NCBI GenBank assembly: GCA_002794785.1
Contig: NBBA01000019.1
Location: 1 to 64,000 of the forward strand
From: Coniferiporia sulphurascens
Taxonomy: Eukaryota > Basidiomycota > Agaricomycetes > Hymenochaetales > Hymenochaetaceae
Direction: 5' to 3'
Length of the DNA stretch: 64,000 nucleotides
In this document: piece after piece, positions 13,331-25,037 of the stretch
How the letters are laid out: every line of letters begins with the position of its first letter
How positions within the stretch are numbered: the stretch's first letter is position 1
The notes under the pieces: model-generated
What the model saw: the letters and a program-made list of their open reading frames with translations, nothing else
What the model was told of the DNA's origin: nothing
Databases searched by the model: none
Made by a program: the position numbers and the translations under genes

Positions 13331-14013
13331 AAAGTATGACGGAATATATAAATATTGAATCTATATCCTGTTAGATAGGAAGTACGTAGTATAAATAAAG
13401 ACTGGAAGAAGTTCCTGTAAACAAAATAGTTGTATCTGTCTTACTGTTTTTTAGAGGTATCAGAGCTTACGCATCTTTGACCGGGCGAATAATAATGACC
13501 GAAATAATTATATGCGGCCAGTCTCGGCCGATTTGAAATGGTTTCTTCAGTCTCCTGGTCCACCATGTTCACCTTCAACGATGAGATCTTACCCGATTGC
13601 CTGTGCTGCACAGCCGCTTAGTAGCTGTTGCCATGATTTGCTTTGATTTACGTTGCGCAAATTGGTCCCATTATCCCAACCCTTTGTAATCCCTTCGTAT
13701 TGAGAATGATCCAACCCTGAATGCGCGTATCAAATGCAGGCAACGCCCAAGCAGGGTCAGATTTGATTCGTGTTCCCTTTTCTTCCGCTGTTTGTAACCC
13801 ATTTCGGCATCGGTGACACAACCCCGTCAACACACTAGTGATTACAACCAAGGATGGAGCTGGTTACGGACGTTCCCCGGCTCATAATCTGGGGTATTAC
13901 ATTCATGTATATACATAGGTAACAACTTAGGTCCTTGCCAGTTCGGTCTACCCTACCATTACCATGGCGTTCCACGCAGACCATAACTCGTCGTAGATTC
14001 AATAGATGTATTG
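13331..14013. other. Convergent spacer between DUF6534 gene 2 and SEC24
   Basis: This 0.68 kb region should hold both 3' ends. No open frame has support. AT-rich tracts near 13330-13400 could serve as polyadenylation signals for the upstream gene. Confidence 0.45.
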
Positions 14014-17000
14014 TTAGTGAGCTAGAGGAGCTATTGTTAGCATTGCGAATAAAAAGACCGGTAGTAAGGCGAGACTCACAGCAACGTTTATTTGCTTATG
14101 CACAAAACACAAATCTATGCCGCACGGAAGATCGCAGGGATTATTCGGCATAGCTCCATCCGATCAGAAAGGAAGGAACGTACAATCAATATATGACATC
14201 GCGCCGCAATTTGAGTCTTCGACGAGCATATCGCTCATCTCTATTTCCGCCGCGTCAAGGTTCTGGCGGGCAACTAGCAACCGCAACTCGACACCGCCTC
14301 GCTCCGCGCTCCTCGCCGAGAGAATGTTGCGCACCTGCGCTGAAAGGCGTGTCGAAAGATATGGGAGATTTGACTGATCCATGATTTAGCGTGAGTGTGT
14401 GTGAGAATGCAATCGTTCCAGCATCAAATGTGGGACTTACCAGGCGGGGATCAATCTGATGCGGCGAGTCTACGCCGAAGAGATCAAGAAGAATCTGAGG
14501 GGACACGCTGGACCCAATCCAGATGACCATAACATCTTCATTGTCTGAAAGACGATAAATATTCAGGCCGAAAGTGACTAGGGAATGATATACCGATGAG
14601 AAACACTCCATCCGCCCGCATCCCCATGAATGTATCGCGCATTACCGATGGAAGCTCCAGAGATACTGCTTCCCCGGATGTACCAACCGCATTGGAACTC
14701 GGGTCAGGCAGCGCAATACTGTCTGTGAGATCATGGAGCGCCATAAAACGTGGATATATATAACGTAGCATTGTGCGCACAGGCATCGCCAACAGACGTT
14801 GAGCGTAATAGTTACGAACGTCCGCGGGCACATTGTGCGCTTTAAAACTGTTAAGTTGCAATCACTCAGGAAAAGTGCCGTGGAAGTGACGTACCCCGAA
14901 GACAACGATTTTTGTGAATGGCAAGAGTATACAAAGGCAGAAGCTTAAACGCTTCGGGCAGAATGAGCTGATCTGGTTTCAACAATGCGTCAGGATATCG
15001 GAAAAGGAGGGATGTACCTGTGAGGGGGAGGTTGCTGCAGCACAGTTCCGACGGTACGCAAGGAGAATAGAAGAGCATTTTTCCGTGAGGCCATCACGCA
15101 TATTAGAGAGGGTATGTGCGGACAACGAGGATGCAACTTTCGTACGCGTCGGTTCAGCTCTCATCTTCGTTTTGCGAAATTTAAAGTAGACAGTACACAC
15201 CTTCCTTCGTCAAATGACACGCCGTTGCCTCCGCATCTGCGTATCGAAAAACATTCCCAGCAAGCGCAGCCACTTGCAGGGCAACATTTAACACGCGCAC
15301 TCTTCGTTGCCCCTCACGCGTAGTATAGAGCACTGCGCACTGAATGTGTGCATACCCACGTGCATCAAGTGGCGTGCGCCCCGTGTGCTTGAATGCAACG
15401 CTGAACGCGGAATCCGCGTGTAATATACCAAGTGCTGCCTCGCCATCGCCTGCACCACTCGCACCCTGGAGCAATGCACCGTGTAGGGCCTTTATGCGTA
15501 ACCCGCGCGACACACGGACTCGCGCACGACACGTGTATCCCGTAAAGCGTAGGAATGTGCGCGCGAGAGACGTTGACAGAGGTAAAAAGTCGCGCTCAGG
15601 ATCAAATCGCGGAAAGAGGTGCACGTCACCACCAGTAGTGACCGCAAGCATCCCTTAATCATATCCGATTTATTAAAAATGGACAGTATGTTTCGGGTTG
15701 TGCATACCTATGGATGCGAAGTCGACAAACGCTGTCGGACCCGTACCGGCAAATACACAGACCCCGACACCCTCCTCCGCCATTTCCTTAGCAAGGTCAG
15801 TCCACATGGGATCCCGTGTCTGGAAAAGTTGCTTTTCCCGATCGGTATCATACATCTTACTCTCTTCGAGGCGAGCTTCTGTCACGCCAGGCCCAACAGA
15901 GCACATAGAGGACTGAAATAGTATAACTTGACCCCCATGGCGCGCAAACGCAGCAAGGCAGCCTCGAATAGCTGCACCAAGAGCACATAGAAGGGTCGGG
16001 GCTTCCTCAAACCGCACCGGAATGTCAGCAAGAAGGCCCTCTATGACGTTCCGAGAGGCGTGAGGTTCAACAAAGACGCCCTTCTGGAGCGGGCAAAACA
16101 TTTCATCTTCAATGTCTGGTACGACGAGCATGACCGCCGCATTACGTTCAGCCTGTGCTTGGTCAATATTTCGCTCGGAAATGAGCATTCAGTGCATACC
16201 GAAATATCGTAAAAGTGAACCGAAATGTCGAAGGTCATGATCCCGACCTTGCACTGCTTCGGGAAACACGGCTCCATTCGCGTGCCATTACCCGCCTCGC
16301 TACTAAACAGCACACCCTTAATGGCCTGGCATGTCGCATGCACGAGACCGCACTGAATAGCCTCACGCGAGACATCGATGGCGAAGAGGATACGCATAGG
16401 CTCCGGCGTGCGGCGCGAATTAGGATCGGGTGGAGGCTCTGGAGAATAGTAGGATGGCACAAGGCGTGGCGGAGCATATGGGGCATGGTATTCAGAAGAT
16501 ACAGCGAAATCGACGGTGCCCTTGACAAGTTCTGGCCGTTGGAGATGGTCGAGGCGCATCTGGTTCGCGTCGAGATTGCAAAAGTACTCGGGTAGCACTA
16601 CAAAAATGAATTAACTTCAGAAAGACTGGATTAAATAAGGGGGCAAGCAGGGGAGTAAACAGAGCACACGCTGGCTATCAATGTACTCTGCAGATCCCAG
16701 TTTAACCCGCATGAACAGTAAAATATGTTGAAACTGGACACAAAATGAAATATACGCTGTTTTACACACCTTCGGATTGGTGTTCGCACAGGTTGCACCT
16801 CCACTTTGATCCACCGGAGACCCAGGTGCACCATGGGTTAACGTATGCACGACAATGCTCGCAACGCGCCGGACCATTCTCGCCGCACTCGATAACAGGC
16901 ACCTCGTCTTCGCCTGGCTGTAATTCAGAGAAGGGCTGGATGACAGCAGCGAGCGGAATATGACAAGAGTCGGCCAGCTCTGCGGAAAAAGGAATGTGCC

Positions 17001-17352
17001 ATGTCGTCGCGCGAACGAAACGCGGTGACGAGTTTCCTGCGGACGAGCAATCAAGACGCGAGTATAGTGTCGACAAATGACCACCATACCTTGGTCAACA
17101 GAGGTGAAATTGGTTGTAGAGAGCGGAACGTGCTCTCCTGGCAACGTCATGAATGGCCTGCCCTCCCATGTTTCCTCATCGTTCTCCGCGACCTCGACGG
17201 GTGACGGGATCTGCTCGGGGTCGATTCGCGCGCGTAAGCCTGATCTTTAATGAGCTTTATGTTAAGTGGTCGACAAGTAGACACACGCCTGAGAAGGGCT
17301 TTCCCGTTGTATGTGGAGGCTGCGGAATATGGGCAGCGTCATGAGCGAACAT
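14014..17352 (-). CDS. SEC24: COPII coat subunit Sec24, cargo adaptor
   Basis: About twelve exons can be joined. The protein starts [20 protein letters not shown], then [12 protein letters not shown], the zinc finger (CEHC...CNLC, encoded near 16770-16860), and [21 protein letters not shown] vWA-like trunk follows ([48 protein letters not shown]). Then come the beta-sandwich and helical parts ([60 protein letters not shown]) and the gelsolin-like end ([31 protein letters not shown]). Sec24 pairs with Sec23 on ER exit sites and selects cargo. The first intron seems to need a GC donor near 17284 to join GKPFS to GLRARIDP in frame. The reading frame runs about 25 residues past the usual family end before a stop at 14014, so the terminus is tentative. 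Confidence 0.92.
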
Positions 17353-17399
17353 CGTGCTCGGCGTGGAAAGGGCTTGTTGACGACGCTGTTACGCGTCGG

Positions 17400-20300
17400 C
17401 TCAGTGACAAAGGCACTGGCAACAGCGCGACCCTAACATTGACCACCACCTGAATGTCTATCCCAAATCGCACTTTACGCTCGCTTTACACATTCCGCAA
17501 GAAAATGAGAAGTATGGGTCCGGGCAATGTCAAGGAAAAGAAAGTCCTTGCGGTCATCTATTTCTGATGGATTTTTAGAGTCCAATGAACATCTTGGACT
17601 TGCTTTCATTTCCTGCGAATTCTACGGTTCCCAGTCCCGTTAAACTTCAAGCAATACTGGCTTTAAATGCTAATTATGCCTTGCGTTGGTCCGTTTTAAC
17701 GCAATGGCTGGTCTCGCCTTTCGGTTCTCGTAGTGACTCTCGAGTCTCGAGTATTCGCGGCCCAGAAGATAGAATTGGAGACGCATCAAAATCGCTGGAC
17801 AAGCTTTCCGGCCTGTGCTGCGCAGCGCGGCTTTTCGCGCGAAGAATGCGTACGTAATTATGCTTGGTTCGTCGGCGTAGGGATGGTTTCATATGGATCG
17901 GATGACTTTTGACCGGACGGTGTTGCGAGGCGCCCTTGTTTGGTCTGCTCATCCTCACAGCCCCGCCTATCAATCAAGTACGGCGATATCTATATTATGT
18001 TCTCTTCGGACTTTGCAATGGGCTTTTTGAGCTCGATCCGAATTTTCACAGAAGATGCGCGAATATGGTAGCGCGTCATTTCCCTCACCAAGGGAATTGT
18101 AAAATAACAAGTAACTTGGAACACCAAGACACTCGACGGCCAAGGAGTTTTCTGGATTTAGAGTCACCAGCCGCTTGATTAATTGTGATGGCTATAACTT
18201 TGTTCATGTCTCAATGGGGCGCCCTCTGGCATACGAGTTATGATAGCACTTATCGCTAAAACTCTATCTTTCTCTGGTGATTGAATACATTCTGGTAGCG
18301 TGTCAAACGAAACGCAAAGAACAGGGGCCACCACCTGATATCGGTGAGTGTCTTAAGTCCAGATCCTGATGGTATCTGTTATTCTTAGCGAATGATTGGG
18401 GTCTATTCGTTCGTTTGTTCTCAATGCAACGGCTTCTTCGGTAAAGGAACAAGTTCATTGCGTCTTTCCCAATGAAATAATAATATTTCTATGTTCGTCA
18501 TCGGATAACATCTGCAAGATCGCCCTCAACAGTGCAGTATCTATACAGAACTCCGTGCTTTTTGAACCCAGGGCTTGCACATAGCTCCCAACGTGGGCGC
18601 CCGGGACGAAGACATGATGATCAAGAATGAACTGTGAACGTTCCCATCGAATACCCCTAGACTCTCCGAGTTCACTCCTTGCGCATCTCATTAAGATGTT
18701 TTTTCTCTCGGTATAAAAATGGAAGAACTTCTTTTCCTGCGAGTACTTCATATACACTCTTTATGCGCATGTACGTGCTTCTCCTTACTGTTCTCAATCT
18801 TCCGATTGATAGTCCAGCCTTCAGCGAAGATGTCGTTCTCAAATACAAAGCCGGGAAGTATGGCTTCCATCTGATCCACTGAGATTGTGTCTTTGTTGGC
18901 GGTGCTACCGATGTCATAACCCGTTTTAAAAGTATAAGAGTGGGTTTCGTCCTGTGTTGGCTCTCCGGACCACCCTGTGCTGTGTAAAGTCCTCGCTGGA
19001 CTCATTGTACAAAGATTGTAATCTGTCGATCCAAACACCTTCGGGATGAGCTGCCCCGTACCTCCTCCTATCCCAGCATTGGATAGCACTGTATGTTTTC
19101 ATCACACTGACAAGAATGCACGTATGTTTTATTCCTAATGACTGTTTTTTCCCCCTTGTGGCAGTATGGAGTACTCCTTGTTAGTTCTGCGTACGTGGTA
19201 GTCAACTTTAATGCCCGGTTCAAAATAGCTTACAACACTTCTTTAGATTGACAATGGCGTTAGTTGTTTAGACTCCGTTCCTTTATTTATCAAACTAACT
19301 TAATTATTAAGCCTGTGGGGTGCTGGCACCGTACAGCTTTACTTCTATTACGATGTTCGTCCGATTTTCCATCCTGTAATCAAAGCTCACCATCACGATA
19401 CAGAAATACTGGGCGGTCGATCAACGATGGCTGAAGCTTCTCGTTTGCACTGTTTGGTGTTTCGATACCGCCCACCAGGCATTCATCATGGACAGCACAT
19501 ATAGACGCCTCGTGACGAAGTTTGGCGATCTCACTGTTCTTACGGAAATGGACAGGTAGGTAGCAGCTTACCCCTTTGCGATACAATCGTCACGTATTGG
19601 ATGGTTTATGTTACCCTTCAGCTCAGTATCAGTCACCGTCATTCTCACAGGTTTTACGTGTGCTTTTGCACAGGCTCTGTTCATAATGCGGATTTGGCGT
19701 CGTGCGTATCCTGCTCCTCCGTTGAAGCATATTCGAATACTTCTGACCCTTCATAAGTAAGCAACAAGAACCGATTTTTGACCGGCACGCTTGTTTCTCT
19801 CGCTATGGCCGAAGTCGTCGTGTTCATAGCGTATTATATAAAGACAAAGAAATTCACGGAAGCCGTACAGCTCGAGACCATATTTGGCCTCCAATGCTCA
19901 ATGAGTGTTATAACTGCGACTACAGATGTCTTGATCGCGGTTGCTCTTGTCTATTTCCTCCATAGGAACCGGTCAGCGTTCAGGAAAAGTAATACGATCA
20001 TCAATCGCATCATTGCCTTGACAGTTAACTCGAGTGTCATCACGAGTGTATTAGCAGTAGGGACGTTGGCCACATGGCTTGCTTGGCCTGACACATACCT
20101 GTACTTGCTATTTTATTTTTTGCTGTCCCGAAGTAAGCTTAGTTTGACACGAAATTTGAGCATTCACTAATCCAAATTGCTTCGCTTTCAAGTGTACATG
20201 AACTCGATGCTGGCCTCGTCCGTCGCAATCTATCTACTCCTAGTTCAATATGAAACTGACTTTCAAACAGACTAAACTCTCGTCAAAGTCTGCGTGGTGG

Positions 20301-20935
20301 CCTCGCTGAAGACAATTACCACGGGATCAGCATCCCGGATAGCAGGAATCGCACTTATCCTATAGACATGTCGACAGGATCTCGCAAGGTACGTAAAAAT
20401 GTCATTGTTATCTTCACGCCACCTAGGAATAACCTTTTTGTTACTTACAGACCCCTACGAGTTCGCATGTCGTTGATATCAAGGTCGATACTGTTATAGA
20501 ACTTGAAAGCACTGTCTACGAGGCGAGTTTTCGTTTTTTCATGATGATACACTCTCTAACAGTACTTGTTGTAATTGATATACAGTCCGAGGGGACTCTC
20601 ACGGAGTACCGTGCGGACTATACTCCCGAGACTAAGTCGACATCAACTGTCGAAGAAAATCAGGCGGCTCAGCAGTCAGGCTAGTGTGGTCACTCTGATC
20701 ACAAATGATCGCAACTTTTTGGAGATGATTGTAGGTATAGAAATTAATTTGGTTGACCTTAGTTCTGTTACTTTCTCTACGTCGGATGTTGTCCATTTAT
20801 CTTGGGCTTCCAACTTGTTTGAGTAGCGGACCTCTGCGTGGACTTGTTCTACTGCGTATTTATGTTTGTGTAAGCGAACAGCGCAATGGGGGGCACTCAA
20901 GTTTCGGTACATTCTTGGGCAAAAAGTTGGGTCAT
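17400..20935 (+). repeat. Segmental duplication, copy A
   Basis: About 3.5 kb matches 23953-28535 in the same orientation with scattered substitutions and small indels. It starts just upstream of SEC24 (around the shared cagtgacaaagg) and ends shortly after the DUF6534 gene. The 1.7 kb between the SEC24 start codon (17352) and that gene (19046) holds only short open frames. Several of these recur in copy B but carry no known domain. At 17455-17475 this copy keeps an uninterrupted atgtctatcccaaa site, which in copy B is split by an inserted element, so copy A is the ancestral state there. Confidence 0.9.
19046..20684 (+). CDS. DUF6534 domain membrane protein (paralogue 3, duplicated gene copy A)
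   Basis: Ten exons sum to 1035 nt, 344 residues: 19046-19090, 19165-19190, 19312-19354, 19404-19555, 19622-19701, 19758-20132, 20193-20217, 20271-20388, 20451-20522 and 20586-20684. The order is MSCPVPPPIPALDST, YGVLLVSSALWGAGTVQLY, RWLKLLVCTVWCFDTAHQA, several hydrophobic helices, NRSAFRKSNTIINRIIALT, then a polar tail with HVVDIKVDTVIEL. It is a multi-pass membrane protein of unknown function. The last intron starts with GC (GAG|GCGAGT at 20523) where copy B has GT. If GC is not used, translation runs on past 20522 and the last 33 residues change. The gene otherwise looks intact and is the tandem twin of 26664-28310. Confidence 0.88.
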
Positions 20936-21152
20936 CAAAGCTAGGCAAGACCTAGACTTGGCTTTATGTGCGGGAAAAGCTAGATGAAACTTAGCACCCA
21001 GAAGTATATTCCTCTAGATATTGTGTGTGCTCCTACCACTAGCTAGTTATCTTCGGGTATAGTGCACGCATACATGTATGCCGTACATGTCTAATTCACA
21101 CACATGACTTATTGACAAGAATACCGGCTATTGACTAGTTTTATTTTATTTT
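20685..21152. other. Intergenic stretch between duplicated copy A and tandem repeats
   Basis: It contains the 3' flank of paralogue 3 up to about 20935, where similarity to copy B ends. Beyond that is AT-rich sequence with no open frame of note. Confidence 0.45.
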
Positions 21153-21286
21153 GGTGTGCGCGCAAGGTCTGCATGTCTTAAGAGCAAACATAGTTTAGGG
21201 CGCGCATAAGGTCATCGTGTCTTGCACACAAACATAATTTGGCATGCGCATAAGGTCTACATGTCTTATGTGCAAACATAATTTAC
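21153..21286. repeat. Three tandem copies of an imperfect 43-45 bp unit
   Basis: Units start near 21153, 21198 and 21241. Each carries the pattern gcgc(a/t)aaggtc, then tgtctta, then caaacata(a/g)ttt. The copies differ at several positions, so the array is old. No function can be read; it lies between the DUF6534 gene and an adenylate-forming pseudogene. Confidence 0.75.
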
Positions 21287-21399
21287 GGTGCCAAGAACTC
21301 GTGAGGCCGGTACATGTGGTGGCGGCCGAGTACTATCCCGGGCCCCATTTACATGTGCAAGTTCTCGGAGTACTTCATGCGCATTAACGCCTGCTTTCT

Positions 21400-22850
21400 T
21401 CCCTTCCTCCGACTAGTTTGCGCGGGCGCGTCTGTGGAGGGCACCTCAAGCACAGTGCACACGCAAGATGCGGCCCCTTTTCCAAACGTATCGTCTAAGA
21501 ATACTGCGTGCGCTATGTAAAGATACTGCGCAAGAGCGAGCTCGGGAACACGTAGATCGAGCAACTCGCAGTGCCCGATGCAAGCTGAATGTAGTCATTG
21601 CGCCGGCCCGCCCAGAGAAGCCGTGCACCAGGTTTGAGCCCAGGGGTCTCGGCCCCGGCCTCGGATTCGGGGCAGGGAGTAATAAGACTCAAGAGACGGA
21701 CAAGAAGTAGAATACATGTCTCCAGTGCGGAACATGGTGACTCCATCGTCAGAGGGTGAGGGGAATGCTCGATGCTGATCACATTGAGATATCCCCGGCT
21801 GATGTGTCTGCTTTGTATCACGAGCTCGCCGTCTGTAGGCACCGAAATATTATTAACACGATACTCGATATATTTTGAAAGAATAAATGAGCGCTCACAT
21901 GAATCACTTTCTGTTTCGTCCTTGCCGAGTAGCATAAGCGTCGCATCGGGGACGAGGTATTGAGATGCAGGATATCCGCCTTCACCAACCAGTCGTCTGC
22001 GTCCGACTCGAATACTGTACCTAAAGCAAAACACGCTCAGTCTCCAATCGCAGCACTAAATCCCCTTTGCCACGTACCCCTGCATTCGGTCATCCGACAC
22101 TGCACTCCAACGTCAATTCGCTCTCCTTTGCACAAGCAAGCAAGAAACTATCCCCGCAAGCGCACCGCCGATCAGAATCTGCTTGAAACCCCTTATTACA
22201 TCCAAATACTCGGGTCGACGGGAGCAAGCCGCGCGGAATCGCGCAAAAACTCATGGTACGCTGGCGGATACGTTTGCCTTAGTATGCGCAGCTGTGCGCA
22301 GGAGGGTAAGACCGAGCCCGTTCGGGTCCCCAACATTCTCTTTGACCTTTTCAGTAGATAATACAAATCTCGCTTGATGTCGGTAGTAGCAGAGATCGAT
22401 GGTGATGTCGGATAGCCTGCGGGAGGTATGGCAAACACATAGCAGCCTCTGTTAATCGCAACATAGACCGTGAGACCGTGTTCGAGTGCCACTATGCAGC
22501 TGAATGGGCCCCAGACGAGTACTCAGAAGGTTCCTGGCTCTCGACCCTCTTATGAGCTCTCCACGTCTTTCTCGCCGGTGCGAGCAGATTTGCCAAAATT
22601 CCAACTCTCTCGCTGCGTTCTTGATGAGCGCAGAGTGGGCAACCAGCACGCATCTGAGTTGTTGCACAGAGGAGACAGAAGTATACGTGTATAGGGCATC
22701 GTCATTTGGTGCGCAAATAGTCTTCATGTCTAACGCACCATCGGTGTCTCCAGGAGTCCAGGATAGAGCACTTCTCCAGGAAGCTTGGTCCACCTCGCAC
22801 CGAAGAAAGATGGTAGTATCCTGGTAACGCGGACGGCTTGGACGCAAGTA
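21400..22850 (-). pseudogene. 5'-truncated adenylate-forming (AMP-binding) enzyme remnant
   Basis: On the minus strand, pieces of an adenylation domain appear in the correct order. They are APNDDALYTYTSVSS (phosphate-loop region, near 22690), GLTVYVAINRGCYVFAIPP (near 22450), GELVIQSRHISRGYLN (near 21820), LLWAGRRNDYIQLASG (hinge/A8 region, near 21590) and YIAHAVFLDD..GKGAASCVCTVLEV (near 21450). The frames shift between pieces and not every shift can be explained by an intron. No N-terminal part like that at 1-427 is found upstream. The upstream side ends about 35 bp before an inserted mobile element at 22897. It is best read as a broken relative of NRPS-like or acyl-CoA-ligase-type enzymes. 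A spliced gene with undetected exons cannot be fully excluded. Confidence 0.65.
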
Positions 22851-22896
22851 TCTCTCAAGTCCACGGGCAAAGCAGACGCGTTGCTGCGATCGGACT

Positions 22897-23884
22897 GATG
22901 ATGAAAGGTATTATTAGGCGCCGTATAAACACAGGTCTATCTAAGCGCCCCGGCCCCCGAAGGGGCCGGAACTAGAAGTCGTGATGGTAAATTTAAAAAG
23001 AGGGAGCTCCGGTCCTCGCCGATGAAAATCCTGCATCTCCGCTTCTTCTCTCAACCCCATGTTACCAAAGCCGTGAGTGTCTGTCGATGATGATTCTCCT
23101 CTCCATTGTAAACCGTCCCCCCCCCAAAAAGATTCCAAATTCATGCAGGTGGCCTATTGAATTGCTGATTGAGGGCCTTGGAGTGGTGTGCCTGGGCCAC
23201 AGTAAGGATTCAGGCATGTACAGGGTGCGTGGATCCGTCTCGGCAAACCTCTGCGTGTTGGGCTATGGAGAGCCGGGACGGCCTGGCCTGTTAGGGTGGG
23301 TCACCTGCCGGTGTCCCAAGTCTGGGTGTGGGAAGCCCCACTGCGGTAGTGGGGGCCCGGTTGCGCATTTGGCGAACTGAATGGCCATGCGAGTCGTGTG
23401 GGAATAAGAGTCATGAGGGACCAGGTCAAAAATAAACAGTGGGAACGTCGTTGAAGTCACAGTTTCCTTCGGCCAAGGCAATGAAGGGACTGTCCCCTTA
23501 CCCAATGTTTCAGAGTTTGAAGGCGTGTGTACGTTGCGCTCTTGTGGGTCGTCGTCTTTGGTGTTCATGTCATTGCCGGTCCAGTCATGACCCCTCCACG
23601 GGCAGTCAGTAGTTCTGGTGCGAGAGGCGGGCCACTCACACTTCTGGCTGCCTGACCCCCTATTAGAGGGTCCGATGGGGTAGGTGTTGGGGGGGTGGTG
23701 AGTCCCTGCGCAACGAAGTCGGCATCTACCCCAGGACGTTAATGTCGTAGCCCCCCCGAGTGACCCCAGGGTATGGTCGGGGTTGTGCCTGCAAACCACT
23801 CAGGCCCCCTTCCTTAGACGGATCCCCCCTCGCAGCACCAAAACCCAGAGGGAGATGATGGTGGTAAGAGATCAAGAAGGGATG
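22897..23884 (-). mobile_element. About 1 kb non-autonomous retroelement-like insertion, copy 1 (inverted)
   Basis: It is the reverse complement of the element at 24001-25037. It is flanked by a direct repeat of 14 bp, gctgcgatcggact, at 22883-22896 and 23885-23898. On its sense (minus) strand it begins atcccttcttgatctc and ends with tattaggcgcc-type sequence and a short (ATC)n run. A GC-rich hairpin (22950-22969) sits about 55 bp before the 3' end. A 178-codon open frame (23263-23799) has no reverse transcriptase, endonuclease or transposase motif. The variable-length target duplication, lack of terminal inverted repeats and simple-repeat tail fit target-primed retrotransposition of a SINE- or LINE-derived element. 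Class assignment is inference. Confidence 0.75.
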
Positions 23885-24000
23885 GCTGCGATCGGACTCT
23901 GAATTAGTTTACAACGACACAGGGAGTGTCACAGTTACACGTTGGCTCATCTCAGTGACAAAGGACTGGCAACAGCGCAACCTGAATGTCTATCCCAAAA
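23885..24000. other. 116 bp spacer between the two inverted elements
   Basis: It holds the right target duplication of element 1, a short unique stretch, the first bases homologous to duplication copy A (from about 23953), and the left target duplication of element 2. Confidence 0.7.
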
Positions 24001-25037
24001 TGGATCCCTTCTTGATCTCTTACCACCACCTTCTCCTTTGGAGGGGGTGCTGCGAGGGGGATCCATCTAAGGAAGGGGGCCTGAGTGGTTTGCAGGCACT
24101 ACCCCGACCATACCCTGGGGTCACTCAGGGGGGCTACGACATTAACGTCCTGGGGTAGATGCCGACTTCGTTGCATGGGGACTCGCCACCCCCCCAACGC
24201 CTACCCCATCAGACCCTCTAATAGGGGGTCAGGCAGCCGGGAGTGTGAGTGGCTCACCTCTTGCACCAAGAACTACTGACTGCCCGTGGAGGGGTCACGA
24301 CTGGACCTCGATGAGATGAACACTAACGAATGCTGACCCGGTGGACCACGACATACGCAACACGGGAAACTCCCTCGAGGAGTTGGGGGACAGTCCCCTT
24401 CATTCTACCGAAGCCGAGGAAATCGTAACACTACTCGACGTTCCCACTGTTTATTTCTGACCAGGCCCCTCATGACTCTTTTTTCCCACACGACTCGCAC
24501 GGCCATTCAGTTCGCCACTTCGCAACCGGGCCCCCGCTACCACAGCGGGGTTTATCCCACACCAAGACTTGGGCACCAGCAGGTGACCCACCCCAACAGG
24601 CCAGGCCGTCCCGGCTCTCCATAGCAATCATATGCAGAGGTTTGCCGAAACGGATCCATGTACACCGACAATGCCTGAACTCCTCAATGGGACCAGGTGC
24701 ACCACTACAAGCTCCTTGATCAGCAATTCGACAGGGCGCCCACACGATTTCGGAATCTTTTTGGGGGCAGAGGGTTTACAAAGGAGAGGAGAATCATTTC
24801 TGTCAGATGTCCACAGTTTCGAGAATGGCATACCCCCAGGAGCCTGCCCTCCCCAGACAAGTGCAAGTCACGGAGTCGAGAGCAGAAGCAGGAATGTAGG
24901 ATTTTCACCGGCGAGGACCTAAAGACCTCTTTTTAAATTTACCAGCGCGACTTTAGTTCCGGCCCCTTCGGGGGCCGGGGCGCTTAGATAGACATGTGTT
25001 TGTACGGCGCCTAATAATACCTTCATCATCATCATCA
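24001..25037 (+). mobile_element. About 1 kb non-autonomous retroelement-like insertion, copy 2
   Basis: It is flanked by tctatcccaaaa at 23989-24000 and 25038-25049. The corresponding site in duplication copy A (17455-17475) is uninterrupted, which confirms the borders. The sense strand starts atcccttcttgatctc, the same 5' point as the other copy, so both look full length rather than randomly 5'-truncated. The 3' end has the hairpin CCGGCCCCTTCGGGGGCCGG (24959-24978), then ggcgcctaataatacc and (ATC)n. Its frames are disrupted and no polymerase domain is present, so it would depend on proteins supplied elsewhere (inference). Confidence 0.78.

Noticed and set aside
19046..20684. Paralogue 3 as a pseudogene because of short frames and a missing GT donor
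   Set aside because: All ten exons join to an exact multiple of three, and the GC donor is compatible with GC-AG splicing.
23263..23799. 178-codon minus-strand open frame as a host gene
   Set aside because: It lies entirely inside the mobile element, and the matching frame is broken in the other copy. No known domain; treated as part of the element.
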